Shown one piece after another: positions 8,912 to 17,240 of a stretch of 64,000 bases of DNA. The stretch is from DATGKG01 sp963783145. GTDB taxonomy: Bacteria; Desulfobacterota; Binatia; Binatales; Binataceae. The position numbers and the translations under genes were made by a program. Below the pieces are notes generated by a model. It made no database searches. It had not been told where the DNA came from and worked only from the letters and a program-made list of their open reading frames with translations. The stretch spans positions 620,001 through 684,000 of the forward strand of contig CAWAMM010000007.1 in the NCBI GenBank assembly GCA_963783145.1. Direction: 5' to 3'. The first letter of the stretch is position 1, and each line of letters opens with the position of its first letter.

Positions 8912-9201
8912 GATCGCACGGTCCCGCGCGCGTGACTCGCCGCCACGTTATTGGCGCACCGATTGCCGGGCGTTGGCGTGGGGCGACTCGCGAGCGACTC
9001 AATGAGCGCCAGAATGTCGGATGCCCGCCATGCAGTCGTGTTCGGGCCGAGCTTGAGCGGCTTGGGAAACCGGCCAGCACGGACGCCAGCCCACCAAGAG
9101 CTTTTCGAAATTGGCAGTAGGCGTAAAACCTGCCGCTCCCGCAGAAGAGAGGCCGGGTCGATCGATGATCGAAATTGATTCTCGGAACGTTGATGGCCCA
9201 T
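8908..9201 (-). CDS. alpA: AlpA-family excisionase/transcription regulator
   Basis: A 97-residue MerR-like winged-helix protein of the AlpA family. Seen: LLRERQVLRLLPISKSSWWA (about 19-38), RFPKPLKLGPNTTAWRASDI and LALIESLA. AlpA proteins bind DNA and control integrase expression or excision of P4-like elements. It leads an overlapping set of genes (alpA, short ORF, ATPase) and lies 168 bases from the integrase stop, as usual for this element type. It starts at the ATG at 9201, just inside island repeat copy 5 territory. Confidence 0.88.
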   Translation of the reverse strand: MGHQRSENQFRSSIDPASLLRERQVLRLLPISKSSWWAGVRAGRFPKPLKLGPNTTAWRASDILALIESLASRPTPTPGNRCANNVAASHARGTVRS

Positions 9202-9274
9202 GCGCGAATTTCTCCTTCACGCGCGGGCGACTTAAGAACTTTCGGAATGCGGAAGTCGCCGACGCGTGGTTTTT

Positions 9275-9293
9275 GCAAGGGCCACCCGTGAGG
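9275..9293 (+). repeat. 19-bp island repeat, copy 5
   Basis: GCAAGGGCCACCCGTGAGG, identical to copies 1, 2 and 4. It sits in the 168-bp gap upstream of alpA and downstream of the integrase gene. Confidence 0.85.
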
Positions 9294-9369
9294 CAACTTT
9301 TCCCGAACTCTGGCGCTTAGTATAGCCGCGCAAGCATTGGAGTCAACGCCTTGGGACGCACATATACTG

Positions 9370-10581
9370 CTATGCACGTTTCAGAAGGGGAAGGACCACT
9401 CCGCCAGCCGCAAGGCCGTGAAGATAGTCGGCCCAAGCCTGCATCATCAGCCGCCGCTCATCGAGGTACGCCGCGCGGTTATATGCGTCGCGCACGCCAT
9501 CGCGCTCGCTGTGCGCGAGCTGACGCTCGATTGCATCCCTGCTCCAGCCCTGCTCGTTGAGCAACGTCGATGCCGTAGTTCTAAAGCCATGGCCTGTGAT
9601 CTCGCCCTGCTCGTACTCCATTCGTCGCAAAGCCGCCAAAATCGCATTTTCGCTCATCGGGCGGGTAACGCTTCGCGCATTGGGAAAAACATACCGACCT
9701 GATCCGGTGAGCGGATGAATTTCGCGCAAAATCTCAACCGCTTGGCGCGATAGCGGGACAAAGTGTTCAGTACGCATCTTCATCCGCTCCGCTGGAATCC
9801 GCCACGTTCCTTCGTCCAAGTCGAACTCTGCCCACTCCGCTTTCCGCAGCTCACCCGGTCGTACAAAAACCAGCGGCGCCAATCGCAAAGCACACTTCAC
9901 CACGAACGTCCCCTCATACCCGTTGATCGAGCGCATCAGGGCGGCTACATCCGTGGGCATAGTCAAAGCGGCATGGTGCTCCTCCCGTACCGGCGGCAGC
10001 GCGCCGCGTAAATCAGTGGAAGGATCTCGCGGCGCTCTTCCGGTCGCAATTCCATACCGGAAAACTTGTCCACAGATTTGTTGAATCCGATGTGCGGTTT
10101 CCAGCGCTCCCCGGCTTTCTACCCGGCGAAGAACCGCCAGTAATTCGGACGCGGTGATCTCACCGATCGAGCGATGTCCCAACCACCCGAACACGTCGCG
10201 TTCGAACCGCCGGATGATCGTCTTTGCGTGCGAAGGTGCCCATCCGGGTGAGAATTTCTCGAACCACTCACGGGCCACAGCCTCAAAACCGTTGCCCTCG
10301 CGTTGCCCCGCCGCCGCCTTGGCCGCCTTTCGCTCAACCGCTGGGTCGATCCCCTCCGCGATCTGCTTCCGCGCCTCGTCGCGCTTCCCACGTGCTCTCT
10401 TGAGCCCAACCTCAGGGTATGTGCCCAACGAAACCAGCTTTTCCTTGCCGCCGAAACGATATTTTAGCCTCCACCACTTCCCACCTGTCGGCGTGACCAG
10501 CAAATAAAGGCCGGAGGCGTCAAAGAGTTTGCGCGGTTTCGTTCCGGGCTTGGCTAGACGAATTGCAGTATCAGTTAGCAT
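9370..10581 (-). CDS. int: P4-type tyrosine integrase
   Basis: Site-specific recombinase. The N-terminal Arm-DNA-binding domain (DUF4102) shows LTDTAIRLAKPGTKPRKLFD, GLYLLVTPTGGKWWRLKYRF and LVSLGTYPEVGLKRAR. The catalytic part shows the first arginine in VRPGELRKAEW, the H-x-x-R box in HGFRTTASTLL, a later histidine in QLAHSERD and the tyrosine nucleophile in AYNRAAYLDERR. The 403-residue length is normal. I start at the ATG at 10581; the TTG at 10602 is less likely. The gene begins about 165 bases from the 3' end of ssrA, the expected arrangement for integration into tmRNA. Confidence 0.93.
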   Translation of the reverse strand: MLTDTAIRLAKPGTKPRKLFDASGLYLLVTPTGGKWWRLKYRFGGKEKLVSLGTYPEVGLKRARGKRDEARKQIAEGIDPAVERKAAKAAAGQREGNGFEAVAREWFEKFSPGWAPSHAKTIIRRFERDVFGWLGHRSIGEITASELLAVLRRVESRGALETAHRIQQICGQVFRYGIATGRAPRDPSTDLRGALPPVREEHHAALTMPTDVAALMRSINGYEGTFVVKCALRLAPLVFVRPGELRKAEWAEFDLDEGTWRIPAERMKMRTEHFVPLSRQAVEILREIHPLTGSGRYVFPNARSVTRPMSENAILAALRRMEYEQGEITGHGFRTTASTLLNEQGWSRDAIERQLAHSERDGVRDAYNRAAYLDERRLMMQAWADYLHGLAAGGVVLPLLKRA

Positions 10582-10686
10582 CGGCGAGGTTACCCCATGC
10601 AACTTTGCGGCTACCCCCGAAACTTACCCCGATTTGGGGGTAGTTGGCAATGTTCTCAGCTGGACTGGTCTGGACCGGCAGACAGC

Positions 10687-10710
10687 AAAAAGCTCCGCGT
10701 TTACGGAGCT
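10687..10710 (-). terminator. Rho-independent terminator after ssrA
   Basis: AGCTCCG and CGGAGCT form a perfect 7-bp stem with a 6-base loop, followed on the minus strand by five T. It lies 36 bases past the tmRNA 3' end and therefore on the element side of the likely attachment site, so the present terminator of ssrA may have come with the island. Confidence 0.75.
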
Positions 10711-10745
10711 AATCGCACGAGTCTGGACGTGGTTGGACTCAGTTG

Positions 10746-11102
10746 TGGTGGAGGCGGGGGGAATTGAACCCCCGTCCGAAGACCTTCCGGCGTCGGCCAC
10801 TACACGCTTATTCCGCGATTTGATCTCGTCTCCGGGACGCGCACGGACGAGCTGCCCTTCGACCAGCCGATTGAAATTTTGGAGCGTCGCTCAATCGGCG
10901 AACCGCGAGCTCCTAGCCCACTAAATGACGCCTCGACCCGCCGTCATGGGCGAGCGGCGGCGAGACGCTAGCGGCCCTTAGGCCGCCAGAGCGTAACCGT
11001 TATTGTCTGCGGGTAAATTTCGCAGTCTGTCTGGTTTGCGGGCCGACAGCGCCCGGCGTGCGACCAAAGCCCTATTGACTCCGTCGAACCCATTTCGCCC
11101 CC
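10746..11102 (-). ncRNA. ssrA: tmRNA (transfer-messenger RNA)
   Basis: The 5' end GGGGGCGAAATGGGTTCGAC pairs over seven positions with CGCCTCC just before the encoded ACCA end; the T-arm GGTTCAATTCCCCC is visible. The total length is 357 nucleotides. The tag frame lies at 10978-11010 and reads ADNNGYALAA followed by TAA, ending in the usual ALAA degradation signal. With SmpB it rescues stalled ribosomes. Its 3' end abuts the integrative element and probably forms the attachment site. Confidence 0.95.
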
Positions 11103-11275
11103 ATAATTTCGGGGATAGATCATCGGACCATAAAGGACGGTCGGAACGGCTACGCATGTTAAGTGTAAGGCTTGATAGGCCACAAGTCGAGCTTTGCTAT
11201 TTGTTCGCCGTATCATCGGATGGTAAAGTAGCGCTTCGTTCTTCGGTCATCCGCCGTTAGACTTCTTTCTTGGCT

Positions 11276-11770
11276 ATGGCAAAACCTCCCGCAAAATCTG
11301 GCGCAAAGACGGACGACGGGTTCGAGCTGGTCGTCGATAATCGCAAGGCGCGCCACGATTTCTTTATCGAGGAAAGTTTCGAGGCCGGCCTCGCTTTACT
11401 GGGTACGGAGGTCAAGTCGTTGCGCGCCCATCGCGCCAACCTGCGCGACGCGTATGTGCGCATCAAAAATGGCGAAGCCTCGCTACAAGGTATCCACATC
11501 GGAGCCTACGCGCCTGCCGGGCAATTCAGTCATGCCGAGACGCGCCCCCGCAAGCTCCTGCTCCATCGGCGCGAAATCGATCGGCTCTGGGGGCGGGTCC
11601 GCGAGCAGGGCTATTCAATCGTCCCGCTCAAGATTTATTTCAAACGCGGTCGCGCCAAAGTCGAGATCGGTCTCGCGCGCGGCAAGAAGATGTACGACAA
11701 GCGTGAAGATATCGCGCGCAAAAGCGCGCGGCGCGACATCGAGCGCGCAATGAAGGCGCGCAATCGCTAG
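11276..11770 (+). CDS. smpB: SsrA-binding protein SmpB
   Basis: SmpB binds tmRNA and brings it to stalled ribosomes. Seen: NRKARHDFFIEESFEAGLAL, LGTEVKSLRAHRANLRDAYV, the central beta-barrel with HIGAYAPAGQ, IVPLKIYFKRGRAKVEIGLA, and the basic tail KKMYDKREDIARKSARRDIE that enters the ribosome A site. The length (164 residues) is normal. The ATG at 11276 follows an in-frame TTG two codons upstream. It is divergent from ssrA, its RNA partner, with 173 bases between them. Confidence 0.97.
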   Translation: MAKPPAKSGAKTDDGFELVVDNRKARHDFFIEESFEAGLALLGTEVKSLRAHRANLRDAYVRIKNGEASLQGIHIGAYAPAGQFSHAETRPRKLLLHRREIDRLWGRVREQGYSIVPLKIYFKRGRAKVEIGLARGKKMYDKREDIARKSARRDIERAMKARNR

Positions 11771-11775
11771 CGACC

Positions 11776-13569
11776 CTAGATCCCGCCTGGAATGATCAGT
11801 GGGATCGTCTTGCGCTTGTGCTTGAAGTCGAACATCTCCATCAAGTCGCCGATCGCCGGACTATTGGCTGGAACGTATTGGTTATCTTTCGACGGAATAG
11901 GATTGGGGAAGTTGTCCCGGCTGCGCGAAGACATCGGAGGCACCGACCAATTCGCCTCGATGAACTTAAGAATCGACCCATGATCATAGTATGTATGATC
12001 GATGTGGCCTGCCGCTGCATAAGGCGAGATAACCATCAATGGAACACGAGTCCCGTCGCCAAAGAAGTCCAACACCTGAACATAGCCTGAGTCATAATAG
12101 CCGCCACCTTCATCGAAGGTTATAGCAATGGCGGTGTTGTCGAAGAGCGCACGATTTTTCATGGTTGCGTTGACTATGCTCAGGACGAAGTACTCGTAGG
12201 CCGAGACCGCGGAGTCAGCGGGATGTCCGCTGTAGGCTTCGTAAGGGCGCACGAAGGATACCGCCGGCAACGAGCCCGCCTCGACATCATCATAAAAGGC
12301 GCTGATCCCTTTGATATTGACCCGCAGTGACGTCGTCATAACCCCTTTGCTGAATTGGAGAGGGTTACAAATCGAGCACCATTGATCGTTGGGCTTACCG
12401 TCTTGGAATCCGCCTATGTAGTACTTCCAAGAAACTCCAACTTTGCTCAGAGCCTCACCAATATTCGGGACAGTTTGCGGCGGCAAAGTGAACGGATGCT
12501 GCTTGACGTCAACCGGAGTCCCATCAGCATTGTAGGCAGGGCCGTAGTTATTCACCAGGTAATAGTGGCCGGGATCGCACCTGGGGTTGCGATGTAACGT
12601 CTTTAGATAGGCGAGAATGGCGGCGACGCCCGGCTGACTCTCATCCGCGCAGTTGACATAGGAACCGCCGGTGTAGCCATCCTGCGTATACCAGTTGTTA
12701 GTACCACCGAGCGGATTTGGATTCTCGATTTGGTTGTCAGGTGGTCGCCGAGCGTTGGCGTCGCCGTCGCTGTAGAACGCAGCGTCTCCGGTGCCCAGGT
12801 AGATAAAGTCGGCGCCGGTGCCGCCCATTATCCCCTGATGATAGTTATCGGCCAGCGCATAGTTATCCGCGATGAACTTGAACACCGGGACATCGCCCTG
12901 ACTCATATTGTAAAAGCCCATCGCAACGGCGCCTTGGCGCGTGCTTTGGTCCGTAAAGAGTGTGGGCGCCGGCTGACCATTACTTCCGGTTCCAATGGTA
13001 ACTCCAACCCAGGTGAAGAGGTCGCTCCTTCCTTCGTCAATTTGCTGCCACATCTGAAAGAAGCGGTGGACCGGATCGCCAGTATAGGAGAGCTGATAGG
13101 GAGCATATTTGCTGAGTTGAAAAGGACCATTGGCTAAGTTCGGTGGAAATCTCACATCCGCCACATTCGGCGGCTGGCCGACCGCATGATTGGTATTAGG
13201 TTGCGGCAGGGTGGAAAAGGGAGTCGTCCGCGTCGGAGCTATCGAGTATTGGTGCTTGTTTTCGGCCTGCCACTGCTGCGCCTTGCTAAAGTGTGGGCCT
13301 GGGGTCCCCTCCGCATTCACGATACCTTCGGACAGGAAATTTAAGACGCTTTGTCCCGCTGCGGGCCGATAGGTTGCGAATAGATGATCGAAAGTCCGGT
13401 TCTCACCAACGATAACTATCAAATGCTTGATCGGTGTCGCTGTCGTATGACTATCGACCGTGGGAGACAAAGCAAGAGCCGCACTCTCGGCGCAGAATGC
13501 GACCGTCAACATGACAACGATAGTTAAAACGATTGCGCGTCCTGACGATATTGGGGCGTTGCGCTGCAT
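11776..13569 (-). CDS. Secreted phosphoesterase, phospholipase C/acid phosphatase type
   Basis: A member of the phosphoesterase family that includes bacterial non-haemolytic phospholipase C. Seen: an N-terminal signal (AIVLTIVVMLTVAFCAESA), then HLIVIVGENRTFDHLFATYR with the catalytic-region asparagine-arginine-threonine block at about residues 55-60, then VSFVRPYEAYSGHPADS and ITFDEGGGYYDSG, the metal-binding C-terminal part. The 597-residue length is in the family range. It acts outside the cytoplasmic membrane, probably in phosphate scavenging or lipid hydrolysis; the substrate cannot be told. It is convergent with smpB, 5 bases apart. Confidence 0.85.
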   Translation of the reverse strand: MQRNAPISSGRAIVLTIVVMLTVAFCAESAALALSPTVDSHTTATPIKHLIVIVGENRTFDHLFATYRPAAGQSVLNFLSEGIVNAEGTPGPHFSKAQQWQAENKHQYSIAPTRTTPFSTLPQPNTNHAVGQPPNVADVRFPPNLANGPFQLSKYAPYQLSYTGDPVHRFFQMWQQIDEGRSDLFTWVGVTIGTGSNGQPAPTLFTDQSTRQGAVAMGFYNMSQGDVPVFKFIADNYALADNYHQGIMGGTGADFIYLGTGDAAFYSDGDANARRPPDNQIENPNPLGGTNNWYTQDGYTGGSYVNCADESQPGVAAILAYLKTLHRNPRCDPGHYYLVNNYGPAYNADGTPVDVKQHPFTLPPQTVPNIGEALSKVGVSWKYYIGGFQDGKPNDQWCSICNPLQFSKGVMTTSLRVNIKGISAFYDDVEAGSLPAVSFVRPYEAYSGHPADSAVSAYEYFVLSIVNATMKNRALFDNTAIAITFDEGGGYYDSGYVQVLDFFGDGTRVPLMVISPYAAAGHIDHTYYDHGSILKFIEANWSVPPMSSRSRDNFPNPIPSKDNQYVPANSPAIGDLMEMFDFKHKRKTIPLIIPGGI

Positions 13570-13659
13570 CTCTACTTCTCCACTAATTCTTTCGCGTGAG
13601 TACTAAAGGTGAGCAATCCCGCGAAAGAATTGCAATTACAGGCACTTTAAAGAAGAAGA

Positions 13660-14676
13660 TTAGACGCGCGGCTGGAGACCGAACGCCTTAGCGAGCAACT
13701 CGTAGGAGCGCATCCGAGCTTGATGATCGTACACAATCGTCACGATCATCAGCTCCTCGAGGTGAAGCTGGCTGGCCATATCGATGAGTTTGTCGCGCAG
13801 CTCTTCGGGCGCGCCAACGTGGTAGCGCGGAAATTCTGTCGTCACCGGCAGCTCCTGATCGGGACTGGCTGCGAGCTCCTTAAGCGCATCTTCAGGTGTC
13901 GGCACCAGACGTGGGTCGCCGCGCCTGATGTGCCGAATCAAAACCCGCGAACTCGCGGCCAGGCGCTGCGCTTCCTCGGTGGTGTCGGCGCAGATTGCGC
14001 CGAGCGCGACGATCGCCTGCGGCGCCTTGAGGTAATCTGACGGTGCGAAGTGTGAGCGATAATACTCAATCGCCGACCGCGTCGGCTGTTGGTCGATGAA
14101 ATGCGCGAACGCGTAGGGCAGGCCGAATTGCGCGGCCGCCGACGCGCTCCACATGCTCGAGCCGAGCAGCCAGACCTCGGGCCCACCTGGCATCGAAGGT
14201 GTGAGTTTGATGCGGCTGAAGGGGTGATCACTGGGGAAGCCGTGATTGAGGAAGGCGAGCAGCTCCGCCATCTGCTGCGGAAAATCTTCTGAAACCTCGT
14301 GCCGCTTGCGATCGCGCATCAGCGCGAATGTTTCGAGACCGGTCCCTCCCGGCGCACGCCCGATTCCGAGGTCGATCCGATCCGGCGAGAGCGCGTGCAG
14401 CATCCTGAAAGTCTCCGCGACCTTCATCGCGCTGTAATGCGGGAGCATTATGCCCCCGGAGCCGACGCGAATGTGCTCGGTGACTGCTGCTACGCGCGCA
14501 ATGAGAATCTCCGGCGCCGGACTCGCTAGCGTCGCCATACCATGATGCTCTGCGATCCAATAGCGCTCGTAGCCGAGCCGATCCGCGAGCTTTGCGAGTT
14601 CGATGGTGTTTCGTAGCGCATCGCCCGGCGTCGAGCCCTCAGAAACCGGCGATTGATCTATGATGGATAGTTTCAC
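13660..14676 (-). CDS. LLM class flavin-dependent oxidoreductase (MsnO8-like subgroup)
   Basis: A luciferase-like TIM-barrel flavoprotein. Seen: KLSIIDQSPVSEGSTPGDAL at the start, YERYWIAEHHGMATLASPAP, IRVGSGGIMLPHYSAMKVAE and RIDLGIGRAPGGTG, all strongly typical of the subgroup annotated as MsnO8 or TIGR03558. It begins with GTG. It is separate from the four other LLM genes at 24-32 kb and belongs to a different subgroup, so a different substrate is expected; which one is unknown. Confidence 0.88.
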   Translation of the reverse strand: MKLSIIDQSPVSEGSTPGDALRNTIELAKLADRLGYERYWIAEHHGMATLASPAPEILIARVAAVTEHIRVGSGGIMLPHYSAMKVAETFRMLHALSPDRIDLGIGRAPGGTGLETFALMRDRKRHEVSEDFPQQMAELLAFLNHGFPSDHPFSRIKLTPSMPGGPEVWLLGSSMWSASAAAQFGLPYAFAHFIDQQPTRSAIEYYRSHFAPSDYLKAPQAIVALGAICADTTEEAQRLAASSRVLIRHIRRGDPRLVPTPEDALKELAASPDQELPVTTEFPRYHVGAPEELRDKLIDMASQLHLEELMIVTIVYDHQARMRSYELLAKAFGLQPRV

Positions 14677-14731
14677 CGCTCAGGTATTTTGAACGACATG
14701 CGGCTCGCGTACTAGCGTCCCGCTTTGATCT

Positions 14732-15634
14732 CTACTCGCGCCATAGCGCGCCCATCGCACTTTCCAACTCGGCCTCCGGCATTTCATTGCGGCATAGTTT
14801 TGCTAGATCGCGATGAACTTCGCGCATGGCATTGACACTCGCGGTGAGTGCCGCTGCCTCGGCGCCAATCGTCGCGAGGATTTCGTCTACGCGTTGATGC
14901 AAACGCGGCGGACGAATACTGAATCCGACACTTTGCTGGAACGCGCCCTTCTCGTTCATAAAAAACTGTCGATTGAGGGCAAACAGCACGAGCGTCATAA
15001 AGCCGGTCGCGCTCGCGAGGCATTGCGCGACATAAATGATGTCCGCGCGCGCCGCCGGCTTATCGGCGATTTCGAGATGAAATGCGGAATCGAAGAGATG
15101 TTTGCGGACCAGCGCGACGCGCATCTGCTCGGGATATTCCACGACCATCGCTTTGAGCCGCCCGAGTTTGCCGTCGCGATCGAAGATCGACCGGCAGAAG
15201 TGCGTCTCGCCAACATAGATCTGAGTTTGAAAACCCATCGGATGACCGAGTTGATAAAGCCCTTCGGGCTGGCCGGCGACGCAGTGTTCGACCACCTCGC
15301 GCACGCGGTTGAGATCGCGATAGAGGAAATCGACATGGTTGCCGTCAATCAGGAGCCAGCCGCCGCCATTTACGCCCGTCCCCCAAGCGCCGAGGGGAGT
15401 CACCAATCCGTCCAGATGTCGATCGTCGAGCTCGCGCGCAGCCGCGGCCAGTTCGGCGATCGAAAATGGATGGTCGCCGTCGTACGCGAGACCGAGGTCG
15501 ATATCCGAATCGGCGCGCGCGGTACCACGCGACCACGAGCCGCCCAGCGCGACCGCTTCGATGCCGTCGATCCTGCTTAGCCGCTCCGCCACGCGGGCGC
15601 AGATGTCAGCTATGCGCGAGGGAATATCCATCAT
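14732..15634 (-). CDS. Nucleotidyltransferase-fold protein
   Basis: The 300-residue protein shows the minimal nucleotidyltransferase motif GGSWSRGTARADSDIDLGL (residues about 31-49), with the G-S and D-x-D metal-binding pair. A second acidic position follows in HVDFLYRDL. The C-terminal helical half could be a substrate-binding or HEPN-like part. Relatives include antibiotic nucleotidyltransferases and MNT-type toxins or antitoxins, so the substrate is not clear. It is 55 bases from the LLM gene on the same strand; it may be transcribed together with it. Confidence 0.7.
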   Translation of the reverse strand: MMDIPSRIADICARVAERLSRIDGIEAVALGGSWSRGTARADSDIDLGLAYDGDHPFSIAELAAAARELDDRHLDGLVTPLGAWGTGVNGGGWLLIDGNHVDFLYRDLNRVREVVEHCVAGQPEGLYQLGHPMGFQTQIYVGETHFCRSIFDRDGKLGRLKAMVVEYPEQMRVALVRKHLFDSAFHLEIADKPAARADIIYVAQCLASATGFMTLVLFALNRQFFMNEKGAFQQSVGFSIRPPRLHQRVDEILATIGAEAAALTASVNAMREVHRDLAKLCRNEMPEAELESAMGALWRE

Positions 15635-15690
15635 AGTAGGAGCTTACTGAGACGAGCGCGGAAATTCATACCCACTTGCGCTCCAAGTTA

Positions 15691-15707
15691 AACTAATGTT
15701 ATTAGTT
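15691..15707. promoter_or_regulatory. Palindromic operator before the hydrolase-TetR pair
   Basis: AACTAAT-GTT-ATTAGTT has perfect 7-base arms, in an AT-rich patch ending 8 bases before the ATG of the hydrolase. The TetR gene overlaps the hydrolase, so autoregulation through this site is the simplest reading. Confidence 0.7.
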
Positions 15708-15715
15708 AAATCACT

Positions 15716-16615
15716 ATGAAGACTAGCAATTTGCGCTGGGTTCCTTTGGCGCTACTTTCATTAGCCGTAAGCGCTTCCACCACGGTGGCCGCGCCGGTCA
15801 GCTTCCTCAAGCTTGGCGATGGCTCGCTCGCGTACGAGGATTCGGGCGGCAGCGGACCGCTGGTCGTATGCGTGCCCGGACTAGGCGACCTGCGCCAGCA
15901 GTATCGATTTCTCGCGCCGGGGCTGATTGGTGCGGGCTACCGCGTCGTCACCATGGATCTTCGAGGCATGGGTCAGTCGAGCGTCGATTGGCCCGATTAC
16001 TCCGCCGCCGCGGTCGGCTCCGACGTCGTCGCACTGATTGCACATTTGCGCGCCAACCATGCCGTCATCATCGGCAACTCGATGGCGGCCGCGTCGGCGG
16101 TTTGGGCCGCGGCGCAGATTCCTGATCGCATCAACGGGATCATCCTGATCGATCCATTCGTGCGCGATATGCCGACCTCATGGGCGACCGCGGCATTGTT
16201 GAAAGTTGCTTTCGTGCGGCCGTGGGGTATCGCGGCCTGGTCAGCATATTATGGGAGTCTCTATCCCACTTCGAAACCTGCGGACTTTGACGAATACCGA
16301 GCGTCGCTGCGCCGTAACCTTTCCGAGCCGGGACGGCTGGACGCCCTGCACGCACAACTCGATGCGCCGAAAGCCCCGTGCGAGGCGCGGATTTCCGAAG
16401 TTAAGGCTCCGGTGTTGGTCATCATGGGCAGCAAGGATCCCGACTTCAGCGATCCCGCCGCCGAAGCGAATTTGGTTGCGGATCGATTTCACGGGCATCC
16501 TGTAATGATTGCTGGGGCGGGGCACTATCCCCACGCCGAGATGCCGAGTGAGGTGGGGCCGGTCATCATCAAATTTCTCGGAGGTGTGAATGGCGGCGAA
16601 AAAACTGGCGCCTAG
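15716..16615 (+). CDS. Exported alpha/beta hydrolase
   Basis: A 299-residue alpha/beta hydrolase. Seen: a signal-like N-terminus (LALLSLAVSASTTVAAPVSF), the oxyanion region VVCVPGLGDLRQQYRFLA, MDLRGMGQSSV, the nucleophile elbow GNSMAAAS near residue 121, an acid in MGSKDPDFSDP, and the catalytic histidine in GAGHYPHAEMP. It is probably an esterase acting in the periplasm; the substrate is unknown. It overlaps the downstream tetR gene by 26 bases and is preceded by a palindrome, so its expression is probably controlled by that regulator. Confidence 0.83.
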   Translation: MKTSNLRWVPLALLSLAVSASTTVAAPVSFLKLGDGSLAYEDSGGSGPLVVCVPGLGDLRQQYRFLAPGLIGAGYRVVTMDLRGMGQSSVDWPDYSAAAVGSDVVALIAHLRANHAVIIGNSMAAASAVWAAAQIPDRINGIILIDPFVRDMPTSWATAALLKVAFVRPWGIAAWSAYYGSLYPTSKPADFDEYRASLRRNLSEPGRLDALHAQLDAPKAPCEARISEVKAPVLVIMGSKDPDFSDPAAEANLVADRFHGHPVMIAGAGHYPHAEMPSEVGPVIIKFLGGVNGGEKTGA

Positions 16616-17240
16616 ACGACCGGGCCTCAGCCCCGATGTGGTTCTTGCAGAGGCAGCGAGACTCGCCGATGCGGGTGGGTTCGATCAGCTCTCGCTCGCA
16701 GAACTTGCCGGTCGGTTCCACATCAAGCCGCCGTCGCTCTACAACCATATTGAGAGCCTCGAGGCGCTCAAGCGCGGACTCGCGATCATGGCGCTGCGCG
16801 AGATGACCGACTCGCTCGGCAAGGCCGCTGTCGGCAGATCCAGGGACGATGCGGTCCGCTATCTCGCCGGCGCGTATCGCGAATTCGTGAAAAAGCATCC
16901 GGGGCTCTACCAGGCGACCCAACGCGCGGTCGGAGCGAGCGATCCCGAAATGAATCGGGCGAGTGACGAGGTGATCAATGTATGCCTCGCAGTGTTGCGC
17001 GGTTACGGGCTCGATCGCCGCGGCGCGTTGCACGCGTTGCGAGGGTTGCGTAGCGCGGTGCATGGCTTTGCGACCCTTGAGGCGGTGGGAGGCTTCGGAA
17101 TCCCGCTTAGCATCGATGAGAGTTTCGCGTGGCTGGTGGAATGCTTCATCCGCGGGATCAATGCCGCCGCTGCGCCGCGCGAAGATCGCAACGAGCGAGG
17201 CAAATCTTCGCGCGCCCATGCGAAGGAACTAGAGCAATAG
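16590..17240 (+). CDS. TetR-family transcription regulator
   Basis: The N-terminal TetR helix-turn-helix is visible: VVLAEAARLADAGGFDQLSL followed by AELAGRFHIKPPSLYNHIES (about residues 15-55). The ligand-binding half matches the TetR C-terminal WHG type, with YREFVKKHPGLYQATQRA and LRGLRSAVHGFATLE. The ribosome site GGAGG lies 8 bases before the ATG. It is translationally linked to the hydrolase. The likely operator is at 15691-15707. It converges with the TPR gene, overlapping by 12 bases. Confidence 0.88.
   Translation: MAAKKLAPRRPGLSPDVVLAEAARLADAGGFDQLSLAELAGRFHIKPPSLYNHIESLEALKRGLAIMALREMTDSLGKAAVGRSRDDAVRYLAGAYREFVKKHPGLYQATQRAVGASDPEMNRASDEVINVCLAVLRGYGLDRRGALHALRGLRSAVHGFATLEAVGGFGIPLSIDESFAWLVECFIRGINAAAAPREDRNERGKSSRAHAKELEQ

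Larger units (their letters stand above)
1..10745. mobile_element. Right end of an integrative element inserted at ssrA, carrying CRISPR-Cas genes
   Basis: The block runs from the 3' end of the tmRNA gene to beyond the left edge. Seen: a P4-type tyrosine integrase whose gene ends the block next to ssrA, then an AlpA regulator, a RepA-like ATPase, orphan and broken genes, and a type I cas operon. A 19-bp repeat recurs five times inside it and was not noticed outside. Known: tyrosine integrases of this family often use tRNA or tmRNA 3' ends as attachment sites. The left attachment site is not in the window, so the full size is unknown. That the cas genes belong to the same element is inferred from continuity and shared repeats. 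Confidence 0.7.
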
